Below, in pieces: positions 23,954 to 35,062 of a stretch of 64,000 nt of DNA. The DNA comes from Eustoma russellianum (lineage: Eukaryota > Streptophyta > Magnoliopsida > Gentianales > Gentianaceae). The stretch's first letter is position 1. Each line of letters starts with the position of its first letter. Position numbers and translations under genes: made by a program. Under the pieces are notes generated by a model. It was given only the letters and a program-made list of their open reading frames with translations. It ran no database searches and had not been told where the DNA came from. The stretch is from NCBI GenBank assembly GCA_036186865.1, contig AP025062.1, positions 28,319,204 through 28,383,203 of the forward strand, written 5' to 3'.

Positions 23954-24504
23954 TCTTTTCATGTCTTCCATATGGATTGGCTTTCATCTCATCATTCTGC
24001 CTGTACCTTGTGGGGTGCAGGCAGACTCGGTATGCCTTACACTCTATTGGTCATACTGTTTTCGTTATGCATTAAATCCCTGCTTAACTTATCCTTTTTC
24101 TTCGCATGTGCATGGACTGGAAACCCTATCACGATCATCTTTATGTACGTCGCGGCTGAGGCAACTTCTACGCGTGTTCTGCAATCGACTTCGGCATTGG
24201 CTTCTTTTATGGTGGATCATGCGAGACATACTCTTTTGTATATCTGCCTAGCATGTGAATCTTCAATGTACTGTATTTCATATATACACTCCAATTATAT
24301 AAATATGTACGCTTTTTCCTTCGCCAAGGTTTTATCCACAAGGGTGGTTTTACTTGGCAAGGTTTTAATGCGGCATATCATTTATGATTGGAGACTGCAA
24401 ATTATCACCTTTTTACATTCGCTTTTCACTTTCACTGACTCAACTATGTAATAAGGTTTTCCTCCGCCATAAGTGAGGTTTAATTTGAAATAAAATTTCC
24501 GCTT

Positions 24505-24505
<1 letters not shown>
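23954..24505 (+). other. LINE-B 3' UTR
   Basis: No coding sequence follows RNase H. The stretch near 24320-24370 (CCAAGGTTTTATCCACAAGG and GGCAAGGTTTTAAT) is also found inverted in LINE-D at about 60265-60320. The terminal block CCGCCATAAGTGAGG followed by AATAAAAT is shared in degenerate form with LINE-C and LINE-D. This fits a family-specific 3' end recognised by the LINE reverse transcriptase. Confidence 0.75.

Positions 24506-24506
<1 letters not shown>

Positions 24507-24536
<30 letters not shown>
24507..24536. repeat. (TA)n microsatellite
   Basis: About 15 TA units form part of the target duplication of LINE-B within the Sire-1 3' LTR. Confidence 0.95.
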
Positions 24537-24539
<3 letters not shown>

Positions 24540-25386
24540 GATTTTTTTCCAAAAAGGCACTATACCCATATATTCCAACGTACTACCGACACGTTATATA
24601 TTTTACGAACGTACGTTAACGTCACACCACTATATTTATCTCATATTTATGAGTATATTCAGGTCTTATATCATATGATATAATTCATGGTGATGACAAA
24701 ATTATTACGACACGTTAAAAGGTTCTAAACCAAAAATTGTCATATCGGGTGAATACCGAAACTTCGCCAACATGTCACGTACTTGCCATATATAGATGGC
24801 CAGCCCATACATTTCAAAAATAGCCACAAATTTTTCCATGTTGGCACACACAAATCATCCCCAATAAAGGCCAAATTGTGGAGATTTCAAATTCAACATT
24901 TTTGTCACATGTAGGCATCACTTTAATGAGCCATGAGAGCTGAATATTAAAGTTTAATTTATGTATATTATGTGTAACATAATATATATAACATGTGCAA
25001 AAAGTTGGAATTTAATCGAAGAAAAATTGGGTATTCGACAAAAGTCGAAAATTCAGTTTTTTACGAACACGACACATGGAACATTTTTGGCATGACATAT
25101 AACATGTATCTAGACACTTTTTACATACTCTATACATTCTAAAGTGTTCTAGAAAAATCAATTAAGGGCTGATTGGAATATACCATATGAGTATAATTAT
25201 TGTGCAATATTTTGCAAAGATAAAATTCAGCACATGTACAAGCTATTGCACACGCCTAGATCACCTTGTTGGATCATATGTGGAGCTTTTTTGGCATCTT
25301 GATTGGCCAAGAATGAAGTATACAAGGTCGGTGACATAAAGAAAGGAGCTACACAAGGTAACATTTCAAACTATGTCACATTTGTA

Positions 25387-25550
25387 ACACATGCTGAAAA
25401 TTTCAGCATGTGTGCATTAAGGCTGGCCGAATTTTTGAGATAAATGTGCCATATTTACTTCTTTGAATTATATGGATTTATTGGGAGATAACATGGCAAT
25501 ATTTTGAACTTGTCTTGATTATCACACATGCTGAAAAGTTCAGCATGTGT
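25387..25550. repeat. Two palindromes in the Sire-1 3' LTR
   Basis: ACACATGCTGAAA and its reverse complement meet at 25387-25413 and again, with one mismatch, at 25524-25550. They are the plus-strand versions of the three palindromes in the shared LTR at 46619-46984. Confidence 0.9.
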
Positions 25551-26169
25551 AGAATAATGGTGGCCAAAATTTATGGCTAATTGGCACGTGTAAATTGATA
25601 TTTTTCGGATTTATCTAGTCATCAAATGATGACAACATTCATCCAATCAATGAGTGTCAAGTAAACAAAGGCTTAATGATCATCCAATAAGGAGTTGCCA
25701 AGTAAGCAAGTGAATGTCACAATGATGCAAGATATTCTTCCAAGAACTTAAAAGATAATTTTCAAGAGGAAGAAATGGCATAGGGGGCGGCATATATTGA
25801 TAAAAAGAGAAGAAGGAGAACAAACAAAAGACAAGACAGGTATGATAGGTTTCAAAGATAAAAAACATGCCTACTTCTTCTTTCTACACTTCTTTCTTTC
25901 TTCTCTCTTAAAGCCTATTGTATTCATATTCATACATATTTAATAGGCTTCATCTATACCACCATATATTCTATATTTTTGTAAAATATTGATCAAGGTG
26001 TGATCAATCTTGCATCCGCTAGGTGGTGGTGTTCGTGATTGTTGTAATCACTTACAAGGTTTGTAAAGGGTTGAAGTTGGTGTGTAACTCCATCAACCCT
26101 GTGTGGTAAGGTGGTATTTGTGTTTTGTGATTAGTGATAACCGAGGAAGGTGTGCTCGAAGACTGGAGT

Positions 26170-26174
26170 AGGTT
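26170..26174. other. Tek-A left target-site duplication AGGTT
   Basis: AGGTT here recurs at 38900-38904. Removing Tek-A plus one copy restores a continuous Sirevirus LTR. Confidence 0.95.
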
Positions 26175-29100
26175 TGTTGTACCCCAACGATCATGTACGT
26201 GAAAACTAATAATAGGAGACGAAATGAAAGCGACAATTTCTTTTAGCGCGTGTTACATAAGTCAACTCAACTCTCTTTACTTAAATACTATTGAAGTGAT
26301 ACTTGAAACATAGAGTTATATGAACGATACATACCACCATATATTTATGTGCGTGTATACTATATATGTGTATATATATATACCTACATACGCGGATACA
26401 TGTACACTAGTATATGATTTAGGTGACATGCACATTGAACATTCTATTATGTACACATACATATGCTAATCTTGGAATACATAAGATGAAGAAAATAATA
26501 TAGTACATGAATTAAAATTACAAGAAATATCAAGTTGCCAAGAGGCCACAAAATTCGGCCAAGCCATGTAAGGGATTCTAGAATCCTCTTGATTTTCTAA
26601 TCCATTATTAGAAAATTTAAAAAGCTAAATAGAAAACAAAATAGACATGCATTTAAAGAACAAGTAAGACAACTCATTAAAGAAGAAGGAAGTATGGTTG
26701 AGGTCATAAAGACCCCAACCCAAATCGCCCCCTTTATGTCTAAGACATGGAGGATTTTTAAATCCTACCATGGTTACTTTTTCTTAAACCAAGGTTAAGA
26801 TAACCATAATTTGATAAAGTAACTTGGGTTAGCACTAAAGTAACCATAGTTGGAATAAAGTAACCAAGGTTATTACTAACCTAACCTTGATTAACACTCA
26901 TGAGAACCCTAACCCTCCTATTTCTCCCTCCAAAACCGTCCACCCCTTCCCAAGTCCCTAACATGTTTTGATTTAAACCCTTCTAGAAACATCTACCTTC
27001 TTGTCTTCTTGAGACTCCTCTCAAGATACACTCAAGCAAGAGCATAACACTTAGACAACCCTCATCTCCCTCACCAATAATTCGGCCCCTTCATCTTGAA
27101 GGATAGAAGTTCAACTTCACTTTCAAGACTCAAGAAGACATCTAGGTAAGACTTGTTCCAAGCTTCCTTAAGTGAATTCTTAAAGAATGAAGCTAACATG
27201 AATCCTCCCCTTCACATCAAAAACCGTGGGTTCCATGGATTAGATAGGTGAAAGCCTTCAACTTTCCTAGGTGGAGACATATTGTGGTACTTGAATCTCC
27301 ACTCAAGCTCATTTTGGTAAGATGCTCTAGCCCTCAAACATATCCTATTCCCTCTATTGAATAAAGACTAATCTTTTCCTTTCATTTCCCTTAAAACCGT
27401 ATGCTCAAGGTGAAGAAGGAGAAGGATTTCAACTCAACTCACTCCATAGCCAGGCAAAGACAAGAGCTTTAGCTTGAAGAGGCAAGTATACAATGATCTC
27501 TCATAATTTATTTAAAGAGTTTGTGACTTGAATGCTTAGAGGTCCTTAAGATTTGATCTTTAGTTGAATATCTTAAGTGTAAGACTATATCCTAGTGATT
27601 CCCTAAGAACAATGCCTTGCATGTGATTTATTCCTTCAAAGATGGAGTCTTTTCCTATATGCATTATGGAATGAGGCTGGTATAGAGTGAAATAAGGTCC
27701 ACCTAAGTAGGTCTAGACAAGATTAACTTGTGAATGTAACACGAAAGGTCCTAAGAAAAGTATACATATGAAACATAGGAGCTTTATGAGGTTGTTTGTA
27801 GGATTAGACTAAGATGACTCTTGAATGTGAATACATGCTTGAAAATATGTTGTAAGATAGGTTGAGATGCCACACATGTTTCGGCCTAAAGGATGGAATA
27901 GAAGGTGAACATGGGCTTTTGTCTTGTATAGGTGACAAACCAGCAAACTACTGGAATAGGGCAGAATGGAATGACATTTTAAACGGTTTAAGAACTGACC
28001 TTACGGACCTTCAATGAAGCTAATTTTTGGTACAAAGTTATCTTTATGAGATTAGCACAAGTGAGAGTTGGAATTTCGTTAAAATAAGCTAAGGATTATT
28101 TTTGAGAGATTATACGGTAAAACTGCTCCAGTAGAAAATTCTGGAGCTGGGCAGAATTGATCACTGATGTCAACGAATTAAACGGGGACCTTGTGGACCT
28201 TTAATAGATCTGATTTTTGGCACAATGCTAGCCCCATGTGTATAGAAGAGATGAGGATTGGAATTTTGGTAAGATGAGCTATGGTTAATTTTTAATAAAA
28301 TATTTGGTAAGACAGGTCAGACTTGAAAAACGGGAACCGAGCAGAATTGTAACCTCTTTTGGTTGGCTTGAAAAGGGACCTTGTAGAGGACCAATAAATC
28401 TGATTTTTGGCATGGTAATAACACCATGAGTTAAGTGAACACGACAGCTGGAATTTTGGTAAAACCAGTTCTGGATTATTTTTAATGAATTAATTAGTCA
28501 AACTGCTCAACTGAATTCACTGGAACCAACCTGAAGTTTAGTAACGATTTTCTGGACTCAGAAAGGGGGACTTAGAGATATGAAAATAGGCTAAATTTCG
28601 GTAACATACTAGTTCCACATGTTTATGATTTGTGCGAGTTGGAAGTTTTGTAAAAAGAATCACGGATTTGCCGCAATTGAATTTTTGGTAAAATAGGCCA
28701 GTTCAGCTTCAGTACCTAACCCATTTCAGAAATTAAGTAAAATGAGCCTCTTTATGGTTATTGAAATAATCTGAAATTTTTACGACATGTATCTAAGATT
28801 CCACCAAACGTATTTGTGACAAAAGAATATGGAAATGGACCTATTTGGTTAGCCTAACCGCTCCATTGATATGAAGTAAAAGTCTGGAAATATTCGGTTC
28901 TGAAACCATGCATGTTGACAAGTTATAAGGAATGCATACGATTATTCATGTCATGACTTGCATTGCATATCACTAGATGTATCACGCATGATCATGAAAC
29001 TGGTTTTATGGATTTTACTTATGCAAGCAAGATCTATAAGCAACCATGTTTTCGTTATGCATGAAAAGTTTTTACGGTCCCATGTTTTTAAAGAAAGCTT

Positions 29101-30007
29101 CATGATTCCTTTACCGGCCAAGCATACGACTAACCCCGACTCTAGACCCGGGGTTAATTGGTCTGTTGACATGATATGTTCTGGACCCGTTCAGATCCGG
29201 GGTCAATTGATCTGATATCTGTTCTGGACCCGTTCATATCCGGGGTTAATTGGTCTGATGATATGTTCTGGACCCGCTCAGATCCGAGGTTAATTGATCT
29301 GACACTCTGTTTTTACGACATGTTATATTATGGGACCAAAATGATGTTTTGACATGACATCATGCATTGCATCTTGCATAACTCATGATCATGTGGACAT
29401 GTTGCATGTTACAGTTAGTGGCTATAAGTTATTATTGGTATAACATTACCTAAAAACATGCTTAAGCCGAACGTCAAGCAAGCTCAGGATTTAAGATCAG
29501 GTATGAATTATGATTCTTTGAGGTTTTTGGGGTAATACATTCATGTTATGATTCTTTACTTATTTCATGGTAGTTTATTGTATTCTTGCTGGGTGATTTT
29601 TATCACTCACACTTTATTTTTCCCCAGAGCCAGATAATGCCAAGATAGAATGGATCGAGGACGAGCCGAGAGTACCTTATCCATAGGCGAGGAGTATGAA
29701 GGGTGCTAAGCTTAAGGACTTTTGTGATGTCGAGACGTTTTGTATTATGACTATGTTTGAACTCTCTGGATTTTAGTTATGTTATTTTGTGGGACTACTA
29801 CTTTTGGGAACTTAGTAATTTAGTAATGCATGTTTAATTTGAAAAGTTTTGATTCTGCCTAAATTTTACTACCATGTTGAATGTTAGCATGGGAGTCCAC
29901 GACTTATGTTATGGATTTTCGCATGTTACGCATGACGCCTTGTACTCTCCTTAGTGAAGTACGGCGGGTGCACCGTATCCGGACGAGGCCGGGTGCAGGG
30001 CGCCTCA
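26175..30007 (+). repeat. Tek-A 5' LTR (3833 bp)
   Basis: It starts TGTTGTACCCCAACG and ends GGGCGCCTCA, the terminal TG...CA being intact. Beyond the homologous 3' LTR, its start, end and hairpin array resemble Tek-B, so the two are sister families. There is no ORF above 100 codons. The final ~850 bp contain the hairpin array (29143-29301). Confidence 0.95.
29143..29301. repeat. Hairpin array in the Tek-A 5' LTR (four units)
   Basis: Units start at 29143, 29192, 29235 and 29279. Stems are TAGACC/GGTCTG (one G-T pair), CAGATC/GATCTG, CATATC/GGTCTG (decayed) and CAGATC/GATCTG, around 11-nt loops of the form CGGGGTTAATT. Linkers contain GTTCTGGACCCG. Confidence 0.88.
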
Positions 30008-30026
30008 GGTGGTATCAGAGCCCAGG
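30008..30026 (+). other. Tek-A primer-binding site
   Basis: GGTGGTATCAGAGCCCAGG follows the LTR end and is complementary to the initiator tRNA-Met 3' end. Confidence 0.9.
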
Positions 30027-30312
30027 CTCTAAATTTCGGGCAGAACATAGGATTAAGTTATGATCTTAGCAATCTAAGTTTGATCTTAGACCTAAGTCAT
30101 GATCTTAGATGAGTGAAGGCCTTAGACTAGGACCACGTAGACCGGGTTTAGGATGTAAATTAATAAAGTATCCTGAACTATGAAAGCTAGGTCTATGACG
30201 TAAGACGTGCCCTTTCCTTCCATATTTTAAAATTTTTGAATTATGGTCCTTGGTCAAAATAAATTGATTTTTATTCCGATATCCTAAATAGACGTTAAAC
30301 CCATAAGTGCAG

Positions 30313-31502
30313 ATGGTGAGACCACGTGGCAGACCTCCGAGAGCACAACCAGCTGCTTAGGAGCCCATTCCTCCACCACCAGCCCAGGTTCCGCCGCCAC
30401 CTCAGCAGGACCAGGACCCTCCAGCACAGAATAATCCACCACCAGTTCCACAGGCACCTGTTCCTCCAGTCATCCCGGATATGAATACATTTCAGACCTT
30501 TTGCCAAGTGGTTACTCAGATAGGACAAGGCCTAATTCATCAGAATGCTCCACCTCAGCCCCATCAGCCAGTAAGGGATGCCCAATACTATTTTGAGAAG
30601 CTCAAGAGAGCTAATGTACCACCGTTTGAGGGAAAGCCTGACCCAGATACTGCGGAGAAGTGGCTAGATAAAGTTGAAAATTGTTTTGAGCTAATCCAAG
30701 CCCCAGAGGAGATGAAGGCTCAGGCTATCAGACCCTTCTTAATCAGTGAAGCTAATCAATGGTGGAAGACGAATCTACAACCTTTGCCCAGACCGATCAC
30801 TTGGGAAAGATTTCTGCAAGAATTTCATAAGTTATATATCCCTTCGTCAGTCAAATTGCAAAAGAGGCATGAGTTTGAATCTCTGAAGCAAGAGTCGGGT
30901 ATGACAGTAGCTAAGTATGCAAATGAGTTCATCGCACTTGGGAGGTTTTAGCCTGTTACTATGAACGATGAAGAAACGAAAATGCTGAAGTTTGAAAGAG
31001 GTCTGAACCCAAGAATTAGGACATGGTTGGTAAATGCAAATCTTGCCAATTTTGGAGCACTTCTGGATACATGCTACCGTATAGAGAGAGATATTATACG
31101 AAGAGACGATGTGGGTCAAAAGCGAGAAAGACAAGGGACCGGAAATGAGAAGTATAGGAAAATGGCTAAGAAGAATTTCAGAGGATCAGTTTGTCAGGGA
31201 CAATCTCAAGGACAGAATCAGCGCAGCAAGCAAAATCAAAATAATCCGCCGAAGAATCAGGCCCCAGCTCAGCAGCCAGCGATACCAGTATGCCCTCATT
31301 GCCAAAAGAGGCACATGGGAGAGTGTAGGTGGAAGACTGGTAAGTGCTTTGGATGCGGAAAGGATGGCCATATGATTAAGGATTGCTAGGAAAAGAGAGC
31401 ACAACCACAACAACGGTAAAGGAATCAGCGGCCACGTGCAAATGCAAAGGGTGCACGCTATGACTGATGCTGATGTTGAAGAGACTGCTGACGTAGTGAC
31501 TG
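30313..31502 (+). pseudogene. Tek-A gag, up to the proposed first intron
   Basis: The ATG at 30313 gives a basic start, MVRPRGRPPRAQ, then a proline-rich stretch. The Gag core runs about 30580-31060, with NQWWKTNLQPLP, WERFLQEFHKLY and MKLFERG-like residues. Two knuckles follow: CPHCQKRHMGEC (about 31291) and CFGCGKDGHMIKDC (about 31348). In-frame TAG stops lie at 30358, 30949 and 31387, and a frameshift lies between 31390 and 31448. The last codons before 31502 (AMTDADVEETADVVT) match the usual gag/protease linker of this clade. Gag would build the particle and bind RNA. Confidence 0.88.
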
Positions 31503-31584
31503 GTAAGATTTAAAGTTTTATGTCTTCAATACCTTTCACTTATGCATGACTATCATATTGCTTAGCAAAATATGCATGGTTCAG
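31503..31584 (+). other. Candidate spliceosomal intron 1 of Tek-A (82 bp)
   Basis: It begins GTAAGATTTAAAG and ends CATGGTTCAG. Splicing turns GTG-ACT-G / GA-ACT-ATC into V-T-G-T-I, the expected continuation into protease. Unspliced, the frame reaches TAA at 31511. The segment is U-rich, and 82 nt is within the normal range for plant introns. Confidence 0.7.
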
Positions 31585-32425
31585 GAACTATCCTAGTGTG
31601 TATAATACCTGCGAATGTGTTGTTCGATAGTGGCGCTAGCCACTCATTTATCACAAGGAAGTTTGCTAAGAATATTGATCATGATCCAGTCCGATTAGAT
31701 TCACCTTATAGAGTACAAGCAGCTGGCGACCAAGTGCTTGTTTCCCATCACATATTCAGAGATTGTGCGCTTGAGTTTAATAACTAGTTGTTTGAGGCCA
31801 ATTTGATCCCCATATCTATGAGTGATTTTGACGTAATTCTTGGAATGGATTGGCTCTCAAAGAATCATGCCCACATTGACTACCGAAGCAGGCAAGTTAT
31901 CATTAAGAACCCAGCTCGAGAAGAGATGTCATTCCAAGGAGGAACTAAGTTAAAGAAACCATCCAAGAAAGTCTTTGTTAACGCAGCTCGTGCCAGCCAC
32001 GCATTAAGGAAAGGTCATGAAGGATTGTTGGTTTATGTTCTAAGTGCTGAACAAGAGAGCCCTACCCTTACACAAGTTCCAGTTGTTAATGAATACCCTG
32101 ATGTATTTTCTGATGATCTGCCTGGACTACCTCCTGATCGTGAGATTGCTTTTGAAATAAACCTTGTTCCAAGAGCTAAACCCATATCTAAAGCCCCTTA
32201 TCGCATGGCACCTGCGGAACTAAAGGAGTTAAAGGAACAGTTACATGAACTGTTAGAAAGGAAACTTATTCGCCCCAGTGTTTCACCTTGGGTGCCCTGG
32301 TGTTATTTGTGAAAAAGAAAGATGGAAGTATGCGCTTATGCATCGACTACCGGGAGCTCAACAAAATCACCATAAAGAACAAGTACCCATTACCACGGAT
32401 TGATGATTTATTCGACCAGCTCAGG
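31585..32425 (+). pseudogene. Tek-A protease and start of RT (between the two introns)
   Basis: The aspartic protease active site VLFDSGASHSFI lies near 31617-31652 and the second signature VILGMDWL near 31833-31856. The RT N-terminus follows (AYRMAP-like, LKEQLHELLERKLIRPS, then VKKKDGS, LCIDYRELNKIT and YPLPRIDDLFDQLR). Breaks are a TAG at 31785 and a one-base loss near 32297 that shifts the frame after SPW. The segment ends with L-R at 32425, directly before a GTAAGT donor. The protease matures Gag-Pol; the RT copies element RNA. Confidence 0.88.
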
Positions 32426-32499
32426 GTAAGTAACTCGTAAGTTTTAACTTGACTAAGTTTTAAATCCTTTGAAACCCTATCTAAAGCATTTTAATGCAG
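32426..32499 (+). other. Candidate spliceosomal intron 2 of Tek-A (74 bp)
   Basis: It starts with the consensus donor GTAAGT and ends TTTTAATGCAG. It splits the conserved RT stretch between L-R and G-S-R-I-F-S-K-I-D-L-R, and splicing restores that stretch without loss or gain. Read through, it contains an immediate in-frame TAA. Confidence 0.75.
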
Positions 32500-35020
32500 G
32501 GATCTCGAATTTTTAGTAAGATTGACCTACGATCTGGATACTTTCAGTTGAAGATTAAGGCGTAAGATGTCCCTAAGACTGCTTTCAGAACACGTTATAA
32601 ACGCTATGAATTCTTAGTCATGCCTTTTGGTTTGACCAATGCCCGCCTTTATGGATCTCATTAATCGAATCTTCCAAGAACAGTTGGATAAATTCGTGGT
32701 GGTCTTTATAGACGATATCTTGATTTATTCACCCGACGAAGAGACTCACGCAGCCCATTTGAGGACAGTCTTGAATATTCTAAGAGCAAGACAGTTGTAT
32801 GCCAAGTTTAGCAAATGCGAGTTTTGGCTGCGAAGTGTATCATTCCTTGGTCATGTGATTTCAGAAGATGGGATTTCGGTAGATCCCAGGAAAATTGAAG
32901 CTATCACGGAATGGCCCAGGCCAATAAATGTTACCGAAGTGAGAAGTTTTCTCGGACTAGCCGGATATTACAGGAAGTTTGTTGATGGATTCTCGAGGAT
33001 AGATGTCCCCCTCACCAGATTGACCCAAAAGAAGACCAAGTTTGAGTGGAGTGCTGAGTGTGAAAAGAGTTTCTCGGAGCTAAAAGCAAAGTTGACATCC
33101 GCTCCTATCCTAGCTCAGCCCACTCCTGGTGAGAAGTACGTAGTATACAGTGATGCTTCGAAGAATGGTCTCGGATGTGTTCTTATGCTAAATGATAGAG
33201 TGATAGCCTATGCATCCAGACAGTTGAAACCATTTGAGCAAAACTACCATATCCATGATCTTGAGCTTGCCGCAGTGGTTTTTGCGTTAAACATATGGAG
33301 GCACTACTTATATGGCGAGAAGTGCGAGATCTATACAGACCACAAGAGCCTAAAGTACCTCTTTACCCAGAAGGAGCTTAATATGCGGCAACACAGATGG
33401 TTGGAATTGATGAAAGATTACGACCTTTCCATTCAATATCATCCGAGAAAAGCTAACAAAGTCACTGATGCCCTAAGTCAAAAAACAAGCCACCCACGGC
33501 AACCACCTCTTCAGCGAGATATGGAAGAGTTCGGCCTAGAAGAAGTTGACTCAGTCGATGAAGTTCTCGCCAAGTTAGTTCTTGTCCCTTCATTAATTGA
33601 TAAGATCAAAGAGACTCAAGGGATTGATGAAGCCATAAGAAAAGTCAAGAAAAGGATGGAAGATAAGCCGCGTGATGACTTTGAGGTTCGTAGTGATGGT
33701 AGCTTATGGCACCGAGGACGGTAATGTGTCTCCGAAAACAAGGAAATCAGGGATGAAGTTTTGATGAAAGCTCATAATTCTCGACTATCTATACATCCTG
33801 GAGCTAATAAGATGTATCAAGATCTCAAGCAAAAGTTTTGCTGGCCCGGTATGAAGAGACAAATAGCAGAATTTGTTGAGCGATGTTTGATCTGCCAAAG
33901 AGTGAAAGCCGAACACCAAAGACCCGCTCGATTATTACAACCCTTAGAAGTGCCAGAATGGAAGTAGGACCATATCGCCATGGATTTCGTGACTGACCTA
34001 CCCAAGACTAAGTATGGGAATGATGCTATATGGGTCATTGTGGATCATTTGACTAAGTCTGCTCACTTTTTGGCTATGAAGATTAAGGCATCTATGGAGA
34101 AGTTAGCCTCTATGTATATTGAACAGATTGTTTGTTTACATGGAGTGCCCATAAGTATTGTTTGCGACCGCGACCCTCGATTTACTTCGAGATTTTGGAC
34201 CGCCTTTCAAAAGGCAATGGGCACAGAGATAAGAATGAGTTTTGCATTTCATCCTCAAACAGATGGACAATCAGAAAGAACAATCCAAACCCTTGAGGAC
34301 ATGCTCCGCGCTTACATTATTGATTTCGGAGGAAGCTGGGATAAAAGTCTTAAGCTCGTTGAGTTTTCTTACAATAATAGCTTCTACAGATCCATCGGAA
34401 TGGCACCTTACGAGGCATTGTATGGACGAAAATGTCGATCCCCACTATATTGGGACGAAATTGGAGATAAGATCTACGCAGGACCCGACATTGTTGAGCA
34501 TACACGACAAAAAGTAAAATTGGTCCAACAAAGATTAAAAGCGGCACAAGACAGGATGAAGATATGGGCAGACGAAACAAGGAGACCTTTGGAGTTCCAA
34601 GAAGGAGAGAAAGTCTTCATGAAAGTTTCTCCGACCAAAGGAGTTAAGAGATTTGGCATCAAAGGAAAACTAAGCCCAAGATTCGTTGGACCTTATGAAG
34701 TGCTTGAAATAATAGGTGAGGTTGCGTACCGTTTGGCGTTTCCACCATCCCTTTCTCAGTTACATGATGTATTCCATGTTTCTCAACTCCGTCGATATGT
34801 ATATGACCCGAGCCACATCCTTGAAGATCAACAGTTGAAGGTTGAAAAAGATGTAACTTATGAGGAGGAACCCTTAAGGATAGTTGATCGGAAAGAGAAG
34901 GCATTAAGGAAGAGATCCTTACCCATGGTGAAGGTACAATGGAAGCATCATTCGGAAGAAGAAGCAACATGGGAAACAGAAGAAGATATGAGGAGTAGAT
35001 ACCCCCACCATTTTGACTAG
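32500..35020 (+). pseudogene. Tek-A RT, RNase H, integrase and chromodomain
   Basis: RT continues with FSKIDLRSGY, MPFGLTN and the active site FIDDIL (about 32705-32722). RNase H has YSDASKNGLGC and TDHKSLKYL. The integrase zinc motif (H-x-H, then CLICQ) lies near 33775-33895. Its core follows, with MDFVTDLP, CDRDPRFTSRFW and PQTDGQSERTIQ giving the D,D,E triad. The C-terminal chromodomain includes VKVQWKHHSEEEATWE and ends at TAG 35018-35020. Defects are a TAA within RT near 32563, a frameshift at LTNA near 32640, a TAA at 33722 and a TAG for tryptophan at 33965. The chromodomain would steer integration to marked chromatin. Confidence 0.92.
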
Positions 35021-35050
35021 TTCTAAAGTTTCGAGGACGAAACTTATGAT

Positions 35051-35062
35051 AAGGGGGGAGGA
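35051..35062 (+). other. Tek-A polypurine tract
   Basis: AAGGGGGGAGGA lies immediately before the 3' LTR start and would prime plus-strand synthesis. Confidence 0.9.

Larger units (their letters stand above)
18984..24505 (+). mobile_element. LINE-B, nearly full-length L1-type LINE
   Basis: This ~5.5-kb non-LTR element has a 5' UTR, ORF1, ORF2 (endonuclease, RT, zinc-binding region, RNase H) and a 3' UTR ending AATAAAATTTCC. It sits inside the TA tract of the Sire-1 3' LTR. A variable (TA)n run plus TTCAGA is duplicated on both sides (left copy ending at 18983, right copy ending at 24541), consistent with target-primed integration. It post-dates Sire-1. Multiple frameshifts, and an RT deletion near 21780, make it inactive. 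Confidence 0.92.
24506..26174 (+). repeat. Sire-1 3' LTR, segment 2
   Basis: This continues the LTR after LINE-B, beginning with a (TA)n tract (24507-24536) and TTCAGA. It carries two long palindromes (25387-25413 and 25524-25550). It ends at GACTGGAGTAGGTT, where Tek-A has inserted. The LTR resumes at 38905 with GGTTTAACC. The uninterrupted sequence (GTAGGTTGATTTAACC) can be read at about 8600 in the 5' LTR. Confidence 0.93.

Noticed and set aside
23961..24451. Open frames of about 100-160 codons after LINE-B RNase H
   Set aside because: They fall in the 3' UTR, overlap each other in different frames and have no homology to the other LINEs at protein level.
26897..26915. Telomere-like AACCCTAACCCT
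   Set aside because: Less than two units, present at the same place in both Tek-A LTRs (about 26900 and 35790), so it is ordinary LTR sequence.
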